Source: Methylobacter psychrophilus (lineage in GTDB: Bacteria > Pseudomonadota > Gammaproteobacteria > Methylococcales > Methylomonadaceae). From it: a stretch of 64,000 bases of DNA. The notes under the pieces are model-generated. The model worked only from the letters and a program-made list of their open reading frames with translations, did no database searches and was not told the DNA's origin. The stretch spans positions 1-64,000 of the forward strand of contig NZ_JAOEGU010000013.1 of the NCBI RefSeq assembly GCF_025583945.1. Direction: 5' to 3'. This document shows positions 29,243 to 38,999 of this stretch, in pieces. Both the position numbers and the translations under genes were made by a program. Positions within the stretch are counted from its first letter, which is position 1; each line of letters opens with the position of its first letter.

Positions 29243-29463
29243 ACTGTTAGTCTCCCTTTATTATCAGACTGAATTTAATTACTGACGTTACGCATGTATT
29301 CAAGGGAATCATTGCCTGCAACTGATTTAAAAAAACTGTAACCTATTGATATTTGTCTATAAACGCACAACATCATTAAGACGTTCTTTCCCACAACTAA
29401 TTTACAGTGGGCAACATAAAAGATACTGGTTAATACCCATTATTGCTAAACAGCAAAAAAGCG

Positions 29464-29907
29464 TTACTCTTTATGCCCTTTTGTCAGCCAAAGAAAGGCC
29501 CCAAGGGCGATAAGCAAAAAACTGCTGCCAAAAAGTATGCCAACAGGATAATACAAATTTCCAGCCAATTCTAACTGGCTGTATTTTATAATCATTATTA
29601 ATGCTTCCAAGACCAGCGCGATACAAACTGTACCGACAAATCGGGTGATTATCCTTCTTGTGTTGGAATAGGTATTCTCCTCTTCATCGGAAGAACTGTA
29701 TTCTTTACTAATGCCGGCACCAAGTTCAAACATGGCCAAAGAAATAACAAATGTATTGATAGATTTTATTACTGTTGACATAAAATCTCCCTGAGGATTA
29801 ATCATATAATCTGCAAAATTATAACTTGCTGAAATTATTAACAATATCGACAAGGCATGAAATATAACTGAAAATAATGTCCCTACAACTTTTTTATAGG
29901 TTATCAA
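29464..29907 (-). CDS. Small four-helix membrane protein, unknown function
   Basis: This 147-residue protein has four hydrophobic segments (about 9-30, 47-64, 88-108, 118-140) and an acidic cytoplasmic-type loop in the middle (SSSDEEENTYSNTRR). I do not recognise a named family. It lies about 220 bases upstream of the Nif11-DUF4407 gene on the same strand, so co-function is possible but the spacing makes a shared transcript uncertain. A short hairpin (TTGCTGTTTAGCAA on the minus strand) follows its stop. Confidence 0.65.
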   Translation of the reverse strand: MITYKKVVGTLFSVIFHALSILLIISASYNFADYMINPQGDFMSTVIKSINTFVISLAMFELGAGISKEYSSSDEEENTYSNTRRIITRFVGTVCIALVLEALIMIIKYSQLELAGNLYYPVGILFGSSFLLIALGAFLWLTKGHKE

Positions 29908-30189
29908 TATATAGCCTCTTTCTTATAGGTGAAAAACTTACTGATCATCTTCATATGGCACTTAACTCTAGTTGGTATTAGTTAATCCCAAATTAATGTA
30001 TCGCATGAAGACAACTGTAAAATACAAAGATATAAACTCCATTCACCTGCATTCTGCAATGTTATAACTTAATGCCAGCTTAACCGGTTAATGCGAAGCA
30101 AACAGAAACTCCTCGAATTATTAACCGTATGAGCTTGCCGGAAACGTCACCACGCGCTACGTTTTGATAGTCTTATTCCTGCTTATCGC

Positions 30190-31800
30190 CTATTTAGTCG
30201 GTCTACCCACCATATCCAAAGCCAGAGCTTCAGCGACTTTAATACCATCAACAGCCGCTGAAAGAATTCCGCCGGCATAACCTGCACCTTCCCCGGCGGG
30301 ATAAAGCCCTTGGGTATTGATGCTTTGAAAATATTCATTACGCTTGATTCTAATCGGTGATGAAGTGCGTGTTTCAACACCCGTCAACACGGCATCAGCC
30401 ATGGCGAAGCCTTTTATTTTTTTATCAAAAGCCGGTAAAGCTTCACGAATGGCTGCTATGGCATAATCCGGCAAGGCCGAACTTAAATCGCCTAAATGTA
30501 CGCCGGGTGTATAGGATGGGTGCACCGATCCAAAAGCGACAGAAGGTTTATTGGCGATAAAATCACCGACTAATTGCCCCGGTGCCTGATAGGTTTCTCC
30601 GCCCAATTTAAAAGCCCTGGCTTCCAACTGGCGCTGAAATTCCATGCCTGCCAACGGGTTACCCGGATAATCCTCAGGTGTAATACCAACCACGATACCG
30701 CTATTGGCATTACGCTCGTTACGGGAATATTGGCTCATACCATTGGTTACCACATGTCCTGCTTCTGACGTGGCCGCAACCACCGTGCCACCAGGGCACA
30801 TACAAAAACTGTAAACCGAACGACCATTTTTACAGTGATGCACCAGTTTATAATCTGCCGCCCCCAGTAAAGGATGTCCGGCATTGGTGCCAAAACGGCA
30901 ACTATCGATCAGTGATTGCGGATGCTCAATCCTGAAACCAATAGAAAAAGCTTTGGCTTCAATATAGACGCCTTGTTCATAAAGCATTTTAAAGGTGTCA
31001 CGCGCACTATGCCCAACTGCCAGAACAATATGATGACTAAGGAGAGTTTCACCGCTGGCGAGCGTTACCCCACGTACCTGTCCATTTTCAATTTCTATTT
31101 TATCAACACGACTCTGAAAGCGAATCTCTCCACCTAATGATTCAATGGTGGCACGCATTTGTTCGACCATCGTGACCAATTTAAACGTCCCAATATGGGG
31201 TTTGCTGGCACGTAAAATTTCAGTGGGCGCACCCGCTTTTACAAATTCAGTTAGCACTTTGCGACCATATTGATTCGGATCTTTAATCTGGGTATAGAGT
31301 TTGCCGTCAGAAAAAGTACCGGCACCGCCCTCGCCAAACTGCACATTAGATTCAGGATTAAAAATGCCTTTGCGCCAAAGTCCAAAAGTATCTTTGGTGC
31401 GTTCACGTACTTCTTTACCCCGTTCCAGAATAATCGGATTAAAGCCCATCTGTGCCAGAATCAAACCGGCAAATAAACCGCAAGGACCGGTACCAATAAC
31501 AATAGGTCTGCTGGTTAGTTTTTTGGGAGCCCGGGTTACAAAATGGTAGGTTGTATCAGGGGTTATAGAAACATGAGGGTCATCTTGCATCCGTGTTAAA
31601 ATGGCCTCTTGATTTTTTGTTTCAACATCAAGCGTATAAACAAGACTGATCGCACTGCGCTTACGGGCATCATGGCCTTGCCGAAATACCGTATAGCTGA
31701 TAAGTTCATCCATATTAATCCCTAAACGATTAAGTATCGCTGTTTTGATTGCGTCTTCCTGATGATCCAGTGGGAGTTTAAGTTCAGTAATTCTTAACAT
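30190..31800 (-). CDS. FAD-dependent oxidoreductase, COG2509-type
   Basis: At 536 residues it has the full architecture of the uncharacterised FAD-dependent dehydrogenase family. An N-terminal ~90-residue domain with the LNRLGI and ARKRSAISLVYTL pattern is followed by the dinucleotide-binding motif VIGTGPCGLFAGLILAQ (~98-114) and ERGKEVRERT. The family stretch ESNVQFGEGGAGTFSDGKL (~150-170) and a C-terminal GEGAGYAGGILSAAVDGI close the FAD site. The physiological substrate is not known for the family. There is no operon partner. A stem-loop (31814-31838) sits 14 bases before the start codon in the leader. Confidence 0.9.
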   Translation of the reverse strand: MLRITELKLPLDHQEDAIKTAILNRLGINMDELISYTVFRQGHDARKRSAISLVYTLDVETKNQEAILTRMQDDPHVSITPDTTYHFVTRAPKKLTSRPIVIGTGPCGLFAGLILAQMGFNPIILERGKEVRERTKDTFGLWRKGIFNPESNVQFGEGGAGTFSDGKLYTQIKDPNQYGRKVLTEFVKAGAPTEILRASKPHIGTFKLVTMVEQMRATIESLGGEIRFQSRVDKIEIENGQVRGVTLASGETLLSHHIVLAVGHSARDTFKMLYEQGVYIEAKAFSIGFRIEHPQSLIDSCRFGTNAGHPLLGAADYKLVHHCKNGRSVYSFCMCPGGTVVAATSEAGHVVTNGMSQYSRNERNANSGIVVGITPEDYPGNPLAGMEFQRQLEARAFKLGGETYQAPGQLVGDFIANKPSVAFGSVHPSYTPGVHLGDLSSALPDYAIAAIREALPAFDKKIKGFAMADAVLTGVETRTSSPIRIKRNEYFQSINTQGLYPAGEGAGYAGGILSAAVDGIKVAEALALDMVGRPTK

Positions 31801-32247
31801 GTTTAATAGTCCAATAAAGCCCTTTTAAAAGGCTTTATGCTTTTCCAGAGTTAAAGTAATGGCAGTTGGCCAAGGAATTAATAAAGCCTTTTAACACTCA
31901 CCGTCCGATACAGAGATTTTCTGTTTTTTCTTAATGGCCGATGTGGTGCAGGATTATTGTAAAGTCAGTCTTAGTATTGACACATTTTACATTAATCGTG
32001 TTTCTCTTGTTAGTTGCTCACTCTATATAACTGATTATTTGTCGGTATGAGCTAATGCATTACATCTTGATAAAAATATTTCCGGCTATTACTATTGGTT
32101 TTTACGTTGACTCCAAGCCATCTATTCGATTTTCTATAGCAATGAAAACGGTGTTTATGAATATAATTAGCACTTTTCAAAAAAAATTAATAGCCGACAG
32201 GTAGTGTAACAAGACCTAACCAGCTAAATAACAAAAGGAATAACTCA
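31801..32247. other. Divergent intergenic region with leader hairpin
   Basis: About 450 bases between the FAD oxidoreductase (minus) and a periplasmic protein gene (plus). Near the left end ATAAAGCC/GGCTTTAT (31814-31821 and 31831-31838) forms an 8-bp stem with a cttttaaaa loop. A TTGACA occurs at 31977, but no good -10 follows at the right distance. AAGGAATAA provides the ribosome-binding site for the gene at 32248. Confidence 0.6.
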
Positions 32248-32664
32248 ATGAAAACATCAAGATTACTCGTTATATTTTTTATTATTTTTCTTCCCGTTGG
32301 AACTGTATATGCAGAAATGACTCATGGTAGCCATGGCGGTAGCGGTAAAGGAAGTAGTAGCGCCGGTTCCTGTGAGAAAGCACGCCTGGCTAAATTTTCA
32401 CCCCCACATTTGGCAACTGTCAGCCCTGAAGCCGGATTTTCTTTTTTGGCATTCAATATCGATAGACCCGAACAAATTACTGTCATGGTAAAGAATATTC
32501 CCGTTGAAGTCACTGCTGAGTTTAAAGATCCTTATTATCTGATTAAAGGCAAGATGCCTGCTTCTCTGGTTAATACCGCAGCCCGAATTAATATTAAGGT
32601 GAGTGCTAAATCCAGTCATTGTGAAGCTGAAGATGGCTGGCTATTAAAAGTGAATGATAAATAA
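32248..32664 (+). CDS. Small periplasmic protein, unknown function
   Basis: A clear signal peptide (KTSRLLVIFFIIFLPVGTVYA, cleaved near residue 22) is followed by a His/Gly/Ser-rich stretch (MTHGSHGGSGKGSSSAGS). A small beta-rich domain then runs from about 45 to 138 (FSPPHLATVSPEAGFSFLAF ... VMVKNIPVEVTAEF). Two Cys at ~43 and ~125 could pair. The His-rich start and compact beta domain would suit a metal-binding periplasmic protein, but I cannot assign a family. AAGGAATAA before the ATG supports the start. Confidence 0.7.
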   Translation: MKTSRLLVIFFIIFLPVGTVYAEMTHGSHGGSGKGSSSAGSCEKARLAKFSPPHLATVSPEAGFSFLAFNIDRPEQITVMVKNIPVEVTAEFKDPYYLIKGKMPASLVNTAARINIKVSAKSSHCEAEDGWLLKVNDK

Positions 32665-32768
32665 ATACTCTATGGCTCAACAAGTCATTAACAGTGCTTT
32701 AGTAAAAAGTTTCCGTTGATTAACCTGTCAGGCTTTTCTTCATTATCAATAATTGCTTAACTATTTTT

Positions 32769-33563
32769 ATGTCCGCAAATAATCCCATTAAAAAATGTGC
32801 CGTCTATTGCCTGGCATTGCGTTTAGATATTAATGAATTAGCGAAACTGCTATCAGATTCGACGCTGATAAGGATCATTAAAGGCGCATTACTGATTGAA
32901 GACAATCACTCCTGGTCAGTAGTCTTCGATTATGGCGCCGTTGTGCACTGGAATGTCAGCGCAGAACAGCAGGTTAAACTGCATCAGCTATTACTAAATC
33001 ATGCAGAAAACCCCCTAAGCGTCATAGAAGAAGATCATTTCACTTTCGCTCTTAATTGCCCCGGCACACGCATTATTGAAGACCATATTGAAATTGAGTC
33101 TTCGGATCCTATTTTGATATTTGCCTTATCTCAAGGTATGGCTCAATCGATTAAATTGGCCTCTTTTGAAACCAATGCCATAACAACAATCATCAATACC
33201 AACTACATTCCCAAGTCATTAGCTGAAAATGGTCGTATTAAATTAAGTCGTCACAACATAGCAAAAATACGTGGTCAATTATTTTTAACCAAAAGTGATA
33301 TCATTTTAAATTATGACTTACTGGATACGCCTGATTTTTTTTGGGAATACCCGGAATATGAAGCCTTTTATAGTATCACTGCAAAATATCTGGAAATAGC
33401 TCCGCGCACACAAGTGTTATCGAAAAAGCTGGAAACTATCCATGAACTGTTTGAAATGTTGGCCGATGAGCAAAAGCATAGACATTCATCCATATTGGAG
33501 TGGATTATTATCTGGTTAATCGCTGTTGAAATCGGCATGACAATATACGACAAAGTATTCTAA
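32769..33563 (+). CDS. RMND1/Rmd1/DUF155 family protein
   Basis: The family (PF02582, relatives of mitochondrial RMND1 and yeast Rmd1/Sif2) is recognised from YCLALRLDINELAKLL, the VVFDYGAVVHWN strand pair (about 53-65), LSQGMAQSIKLASFE, and the long C-terminal helices (TKYLEIAPRTQVLSKKLETI). The single C-terminal membrane helix (WIIIWLIAVEIGMTIYDKV) is also typical. The bacterial function is unknown; the mitochondrial protein supports translation. The 264-residue length is normal. It is about 50 bases ahead of rlmJ on the same strand and probably shares its transcript. Confidence 0.88.
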   Translation: MSANNPIKKCAVYCLALRLDINELAKLLSDSTLIRIIKGALLIEDNHSWSVVFDYGAVVHWNVSAEQQVKLHQLLLNHAENPLSVIEEDHFTFALNCPGTRIIEDHIEIESSDPILIFALSQGMAQSIKLASFETNAITTIINTNYIPKSLAENGRIKLSRHNIAKIRGQLFLTKSDIILNYDLLDTPDFFWEYPEYEAFYSITAKYLEIAPRTQVLSKKLETIHELFEMLADEQKHRHSSILEWIIIWLIAVEIGMTIYDKVF

Positions 33564-33611
33564 AACCTATTAAAACCCGCACATTACACCTACTCCCCAA
33601 GGCTTTTTTTA

Positions 33612-34454
33612 ATGCTCAGTTATCGACACTCGTTTCACGCAGGCAATTTTGCTGATGTTTTAAAGCATCTCATTTTAATAAACATTCTTGAGTATCTGGG
33701 TAAAAAAGAAAAACCTTTCACTTGTATCGATACGCATGCGGGTCCCGGAGATTACGCCCTGGATTCAGAATTTGCGTTAAAAAACAAGGAATTTGAAAAT
33801 GGCATTACTCGGTTGTGGCAGCGTACCGACTTGCCTGACAGTGTTGCTCATTATGTCAAGGTTATCAAAGAATTTAATAACACAGAGACCTTAAGCCGTT
33901 ATCCCGGCTCGCCTTTAATTATTAAACAATTTTTGCGTAACAAAGACTGTCTGTTTTTGTATGAACTGCATTCAACAGAAATACAGTTACTAACCGCTGC
34001 CGTCAACCGAGATCGGCGCATTAAAGTATTTCATGCCGATGGTTTAAAAAATTCCGTCGGTTTATTACCGCCTAAAGAACATCGGGGCTTGGTGCTTATC
34101 GATCCCTCTTATGAAATAAAAAGCGATTACGAGCAAGTCGTTGAGACCTTGATACAAATGCATAAACGTTTTGCAACAGGTACTTACGCTCTCTGGTATC
34201 CAGTTGTTGATCGCAGTCGCAATCAACAACTGGAAAAAGCCATAAAATCCAGTGGCCTAAAAAACGTACAGTTATTCGAATTGGGTATAAAAACCGATAC
34301 GCACGAACACGGTATGACTGCCAGCGGTATGATTGTTGTTAATCCGCCATGGACATTAGCCCCCGAGATGCAACAGACACTGCCCTGGCTGGCTGATACT
34401 TTGGCTATTGAGGGTGCCGGCAAGTACCGAATAGAAACCCTTATGGGCGAATAA
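33612..34454 (+). CDS. rlmJ: 23S rRNA (adenine2030-N6)-methyltransferase RlmJ
   Basis: The N-terminus MLSYRHSFHAGNFADVLKH is the diagnostic start of RlmJ, which methylates A2030 of 23S rRNA using S-adenosylmethionine. The SAM-binding motif is DTHAGPGDY (about 40-48), and the catalytic motif IV appears as DPSYE where most members have DPPYE. EHGMTASGMIVVNPPW near the C-terminus also matches. The 280-residue length equals the E. coli protein. It follows the RMND1-type gene and precedes gtrA with short gaps. Confidence 0.95.
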   Translation: MLSYRHSFHAGNFADVLKHLILINILEYLGKKEKPFTCIDTHAGPGDYALDSEFALKNKEFENGITRLWQRTDLPDSVAHYVKVIKEFNNTETLSRYPGSPLIIKQFLRNKDCLFLYELHSTEIQLLTAAVNRDRRIKVFHADGLKNSVGLLPPKEHRGLVLIDPSYEIKSDYEQVVETLIQMHKRFATGTYALWYPVVDRSRNQQLEKAIKSSGLKNVQLFELGIKTDTHEHGMTASGMIVVNPPWTLAPEMQQTLPWLADTLAIEGAGKYRIETLMGE

Positions 34455-34497
34455 TTGCTATTTCTTATAAAAAAACAATCACTGACAGATAACTCGC

Positions 34498-35175
34498 ATG
34501 ATCGTTAAATTTATGACCTTTGCGCTAGTCGGAGCTATCGGCACACTGGCACATTACTCGATTCTGTTCGTCCTGGTTGAAATCTACAAGGTTAACCCGA
34601 TTTGGGGATCAGGTTATGGCGCTTTTGCGGGGTTGATTATCAACTATGTTTTAAACTATTCATTAACGTTTAAAAGCGGTCAGTCACATAAAAAAACCTT
34701 ACCCAAGTTTACGTTAATCGCCTCACTTGGCTTCTGTTTAAATATCGTCTTGATGGCTTTTTTAACGCCTTATTTTTATTATCTTTATGCGCAAATATTA
34801 ACCACAGGAGTCGTTCTCATCTGGAATTTTTTGGCCAACAGCTTATGGACTTTTCAAACAGATAATTCTAAAAATACGAGCGCTAAAAAGCCCCCGTTAA
34901 TGCACCAAAAAACCGTTACCGGATTTGGCTTACGCCTTGCTAACTGGCTCAATAAAGTCAAGTATCGAGCCGCCTTGGCGTTAGCTATTATTCTGTTATT
35001 TATGGGCCTGGTTATCACTAATCAATTTTCTGCCATGGATTTTTTTAGGCTACACAAACAGGGAGTAACAAGCGGTACATTTTCAGATAAACAGTTTCTA
35101 TTCCGAAAAATAATATCCCTTGAAGAGATGATGTCTGTAAACTTTATTTCATGGAAAAGCCTTGCCATTATCTGA
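34498..35175 (+). CDS. GtrA-family membrane protein with C-terminal extension
   Basis: Residues 1-122 are a typical GtrA domain of four helices (VKFMTFALVGAIGTLAHYSI, NYVLNYSLTFKS, NFLANSLWTFQT). GtrA proteins are thought to help flip polyprenyl-phosphate-linked sugars across the inner membrane. An unusual ~100-residue tail adds a fifth hydrophobic helix (AALALAIILLFMGLVITNQF) and a short hydrophilic end. The deacetylase, GT2 and GT39 genes that follow support a role in lipid-linked sugar transfer to an envelope glycolipid or glycoprotein. Confidence 0.88.
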   Translation: MIVKFMTFALVGAIGTLAHYSILFVLVEIYKVNPIWGSGYGAFAGLIINYVLNYSLTFKSGQSHKKTLPKFTLIASLGFCLNIVLMAFLTPYFYYLYAQILTTGVVLIWNFLANSLWTFQTDNSKNTSAKKPPLMHQKTVTGFGLRLANWLNKVKYRAALALAIILLFMGLVITNQFSAMDFFRLHKQGVTSGTFSDKQFLFRKIISLEEMMSVNFISWKSLAII

Positions 35176-35339
35176 AATCACTTTATTACAAAATAATTTG
35201 ACTCATTCAAGTCAGAATTTTATAGGTATTCAAAAAATGATGTTGTCAGTAATTTACCCGAGACTGTCAAATTACGCCTTGAATTACTTAACAACTATGA
35301 TACATTTGCGCTCTTTTACGCTCAAAGTGTTGCCATAAA

Positions 35340-36167
35340 ATGATTGCCCGCGAACCAATCCATCTAATCATCAATGCTGATGACTATGGTTATTACCCCT
35401 GCATTAGTCAAGGTATACTCGACGCAGTTAGTTTGGGGGCGGTGACCGCAACCGGTATTATGGCAAATAGCCCAGACTTAAAAATACAACTGGAATGGCT
35501 TAATTCTGTTAAAGATCTGGATTTAGGTGTGCATCTCAACCTGACTTTCAGGCAGCCATTAACCGCTACCATGGCTGACAAACTAGCGCATTGGAATGGC
35601 TATTTTCCAAATGCTTATTTAATAACAGGGATGATCTTGGCCGGTAAAATCAGCATTCAGGATGTTCGCAGCGAATGGTCTGCACAGATTGAAGCCTGTC
35701 AGGGACAAAAATTACAATTTTTAAATTCCCATGAGCATATTCACATGTTGCCGGTTTTATTTCCGTTGACGTTGGAATTAGCCCGGAAATATGCAATACC
35801 TTATGTCCGCCTTACTCAAGCCGAATGGCTTACGCCTTTTGGTATTTCAGCACTGGTTCGCAATACCCTGTTGCAAGCGATGCAAGCCATCAATAAACCT
35901 CGACTCAACATAAAAACACCCCTATTTTTAGGCCTAAGCCAAAGTGGAAAGCTTGATTTCAATTATTTGGAAACGATTTTTTCAAAACTTAAACCGGGAA
36001 AACACTATGAACTGATGTGTCATCCAGGGCGATTTAACGCCAGTGAGATTTCAGATCCAAAGCTTATCTCTTACCATGATTGGGATGGTGAACTGGCATT
36101 ATTACAAAGCCAAGAAATCCACGCCTTGTATAAAAAATTTGGCATCCGTTTGAGCCATTATCAATAG
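35340..36167 (+). CDS. ChbG/HpnK (YdjC-like) family deacetylase
   Basis: The metal-dependent carbohydrate deacetylase family is shown by the opening IINADDYGYYPCISQGI (two Asp as metal ligands), the LGVHLNLTF strand, HEHIHMLPVLFPL (His ligands) and MCHPG near residue 228. The family removes N-acetyl groups from sugars such as chitobiose or the hopanoid head group. I cannot decide the substrate. HpnK in hopanoid loci is one option, but the neighbours (GtrA, GT2, GT39) point to a lipid-linked amino sugar. The 275-residue length is normal. Confidence 0.88.
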   Translation: MIAREPIHLIINADDYGYYPCISQGILDAVSLGAVTATGIMANSPDLKIQLEWLNSVKDLDLGVHLNLTFRQPLTATMADKLAHWNGYFPNAYLITGMILAGKISIQDVRSEWSAQIEACQGQKLQFLNSHEHIHMLPVLFPLTLELARKYAIPYVRLTQAEWLTPFGISALVRNTLLQAMQAINKPRLNIKTPLFLGLSQSGKLDFNYLETIFSKLKPGKHYELMCHPGRFNASEISDPKLISYHDWDGELALLQSQEIHALYKKFGIRLSHYQ

Positions 36168-36185
36168 TAGAATTACTTTAGAACC

Positions 36186-37148
36186 ATGAATTTAACCACT
36201 CAAGAAAGCCCGATAATCAGCGCCGTTATTCCTGCTCATAATGAAAGCCAAGGGATAACCGAAGCTATAAAGAAAATTGCCGGCATTTTAAGTGCCTGTG
36301 AAAGTGCCTGGGAAATCATCATTGTTGATGACGGTAGTAACGATCAAACCTATCAGAAAATATGTCAACTTTCCGAAGCTGAACCCAGAATTAAAGGTAT
36401 TGCCCTAAGTCGTAATTTTGGCAAGGAAGCGGCAATGCTTGCGGGACTTGAGTATGCAAAGGGTGAGGCCGTTATCATTCTGGATGCCGACCTTCAGCAT
36501 CCACCCGGTTTTATTCCTGAAATGATCGATAAATGGCGATCAGGCGCTCAAATTGTTCATGCTGTTAAACTAAGTCGCCAAGAAGATTCATTGGTAAAAA
36601 AAGCCTCCGCTTATTGCATCAATCAACTGATCTCAAGTCTGGGTGGCATTAATGTAAATAACTCTTCCGACTTCAAACTATTGGATAAAGAAATCGTCGA
36701 GATCATTGTTCATAGACTTCCAGAAAGGGAGCGATTTTTTCGTGGACTGACCAGTTGGTTGGGTTTTTCAGAAGCTTATATTTATTTCGACGTCGCCAGT
36801 CGCCAGGGCGATGAAAGTAAATGGTCTTTCTGGTCGCTATTGGAACTATCCATTACAGCACTGACCTCTTTCACATCTTTACCATTGAGAATTGTGACTT
36901 TTTTGGGATTTGTAACCTTGATACTGGGATTTTTCGTCGCTGGCGATACCATAATGTCTTCAATGAAAGGTCAAGCCGTTTCAGGCTTCGCTACTATTAT
37001 TATTTGCCTGTTATTGATTGGTAGTTTTATTATGATTAGCTTAGGGATTATTGGTGAGTATATCGCCAAAATTTATGAAGAAGTTAAGGCCAGACCGCAT
37101 TACCTTATTAAAGCCCGAGTAGGAATCGCCGACAGGAAACTCCTGTAA
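36186..37148 (+). CDS. GT2 polyprenyl-phosphate glycosyltransferase (GtrB/ArnC-like)
   Basis: The GT-A fold signature starts at AVIPAHNES, followed by IIVDDGSNDQT and LDADLQHPP (the DxD-type metal site). R-FRGL and LGF in the middle and two C-terminal membrane helices (about 228-250 and 262-288) are typical of GtrB, ArnC and dolichyl-phosphate-mannose-like enzymes. It should transfer a sugar from a nucleotide donor to undecaprenyl phosphate at the inner membrane. It starts 18 bases after the deacetylase gene, indicating one operon. Confidence 0.93.
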   Translation: MNLTTQESPIISAVIPAHNESQGITEAIKKIAGILSACESAWEIIIVDDGSNDQTYQKICQLSEAEPRIKGIALSRNFGKEAAMLAGLEYAKGEAVIILDADLQHPPGFIPEMIDKWRSGAQIVHAVKLSRQEDSLVKKASAYCINQLISSLGGINVNNSSDFKLLDKEIVEIIVHRLPERERFFRGLTSWLGFSEAYIYFDVASRQGDESKWSFWSLLELSITALTSFTSLPLRIVTFLGFVTLILGFFVAGDTIMSSMKGQAVSGFATIIICLLLIGSFIMISLGIIGEYIAKIYEEVKARPHYLIKARVGIADRKLL

Positions 37149-37250
37149 CCAACATTACCCGTATACATTAAACCCTGATTTCTAACAGGTTATTTTATGA
37201 TATATATTATAACTTAAAAAATAAGCATTTACATAACCTGACTGAATAAC

Positions 37251-38840
37251 GTGAAAAATCAAACCATCATGGACGATCTGCTTAGGGTAATTAGGGATAA
37301 TTCTTCCTCTATAACAAGCAATAAAGATAAGCGTGGCTTATTCGCTTTTTTTGCCATTTATTTAATTTCCTGGACCCTGCTGGCCATATTACTGCCGCTA
37401 GCTCCAGAACTGGATAATATCGAGCAGGTAGTGTGGTCACAAAGCTGGCAATGGGGATACCATAAGCACCCGCCGCTGCCCTCTGCATTACTGCATGCCT
37501 TAAATATCTTGTTCGGCGGACCGTCTATGGGGCTCACCGCACTGGCTGCGCAAAGTTGCAGTGTAATAGGACTGATTTATATTTGGCTGCTCGCCAAACA
37601 AATGCTGTCAGGAAAGATGGCAATCACTGCCGTATTGATTACATCATTAATTGCCTACCATAATTTCAGGGCATTTGCATTTAACCACAACACCGTTTCC
37701 TTACCGTTTACAGCGGCCGCATTGTATTACTTTTATAGTGCGCTCAAAAATCCTGCCCGAATCTCAAATTGGCTATTGTTGGGTCTTGTTTGCGGCTTGG
37801 CAATGGTCACCAAATATAGCATCGTCTTGGTACTGGCCAGTTTTTTTATCTATAGTATCTGGCAACGACTATGGACTGACTCTCGTGTACTTCGTGGCTT
37901 GCTAATCAGTAGCAGTGTGTTCGTCCTGGTCATCTCGCCTCATGTTGTCTGGCTTGCCGAGAACAACTGGCTGCCGTTTACCTACCTTCATGATAAGTTG
38001 ACGGTATCAGAAAACAGACTAAGCATTCTCACAGGATTTCTTGGCAGCCAAATAATTCGCTTAAGTTTCATGTTACCCATGCTATTTGGGGTTTGGTACT
38101 TAAGCAAGAAAGGCGTTATTAAAATCATGACAACCAAATCATCCAAATTGCCTGAAGATGATCATGACCTAGGCTTTTTACTGACTGTATTATTAACACC
38201 ACTGATTTTGGCCATGATGATGCCGGTATTAACTGGTGGGCCATTAAACAGCAACTGGGTTAGCGCATTTTTTCTTCCTGCGGGCATATTAATAACAAAA
38301 TACTTTTTTCATCGCTTTGATGAAGATCAATTATTAAAATATGCCAGCTGGTTGACATGGCTAACGCAGGCTTTAATTCTGATTTTTTTCTTTCTGGCAG
38401 CCGTCACCTACCCAACTTGGGTTGGTAGTGCCGCGAGATTAAATTTCCCTAGCCAGGCCTTGGCGAATAAAGTCGATCAAATTTGGCATGAGCAGCAAAA
38501 ACAGCCGTTAACAATCGTAATATCAGATTATTGGACCGGTGGTAATGTATTGCTGCATGTACGCCCGGAACCTACCTTGTTGATTGACAATATCCCTGAA
38601 GAATCTCCTTGGGTTAACACACATGACGTAGCCGCTTGCGGTGCTTTTGTCTTGATGCTTAAAACAGCTACGACTCCAGAGGCTTATGCCATATTATTCA
38701 GTCAAGCCGCTGTAAAAGGTGAGTTTTCGCTTAACTGGGGCCATCCACCACGAGGCAAAGTTTTACCTTATGTCTGGGCGATTATACCGCCCATTCCTGG
38801 TGCGCCAGCTTGCCAGTTTATCAAGTTAGCGGATAATTAA
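37251..38840 (+). CDS. GT39 (ArnT/PMT-like) membrane glycosyltransferase
   Basis: About eleven to twelve hydrophobic helices and the first-loop acidic motif (LAPELDNIEQVVWSQSWQWGYHKHPPLPS) identify the PMT_2/ArnT-like family. These enzymes use polyprenyl-phosphate sugars to modify lipid A, other glycolipids or proteins in the periplasm. The C-terminal soluble domain (about 400-529) has CGAFVLMLK and GHPPRGKVLPYVW. The open frame starts at GTG 37251. ATG at 37269 is an alternative with no better ribosome-binding site. It is the natural final step after the GT2 and GtrA proteins encoded just upstream. Confidence 0.88.
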   Translation: MKNQTIMDDLLRVIRDNSSSITSNKDKRGLFAFFAIYLISWTLLAILLPLAPELDNIEQVVWSQSWQWGYHKHPPLPSALLHALNILFGGPSMGLTALAAQSCSVIGLIYIWLLAKQMLSGKMAITAVLITSLIAYHNFRAFAFNHNTVSLPFTAAALYYFYSALKNPARISNWLLLGLVCGLAMVTKYSIVLVLASFFIYSIWQRLWTDSRVLRGLLISSSVFVLVISPHVVWLAENNWLPFTYLHDKLTVSENRLSILTGFLGSQIIRLSFMLPMLFGVWYLSKKGVIKIMTTKSSKLPEDDHDLGFLLTVLLTPLILAMMMPVLTGGPLNSNWVSAFFLPAGILITKYFFHRFDEDQLLKYASWLTWLTQALILIFFFLAAVTYPTWVGSAARLNFPSQALANKVDQIWHEQQKQPLTIVISDYWTGGNVLLHVRPEPTLLIDNIPEESPWVNTHDVAACGAFVLMLKTATTPEAYAILFSQAAVKGEFSLNWGHPPRGKVLPYVWAIIPPIPGAPACQFIKLADN

Positions 38841-38999
38841 ACGTCTCAGGTTTGTTATAAATAGCGCCAATCATCAGCGTACAGACTGCTTTTGCCCTAA
38901 TTACTCTACTTGGCTGCACATTAACGTACATATTAATGCTACCATATGCGCTTTTTTAAAGTCGCTCGCGGATAGCGATTCTCGAAAGGTTAACTCGGT

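Noticed and set aside
31814-31838. Rho-independent terminator for the FAD oxidoreductase region
   Set aside because: The stem lies upstream of the start codon rather than after a stop, and there is no U-run on either strand.
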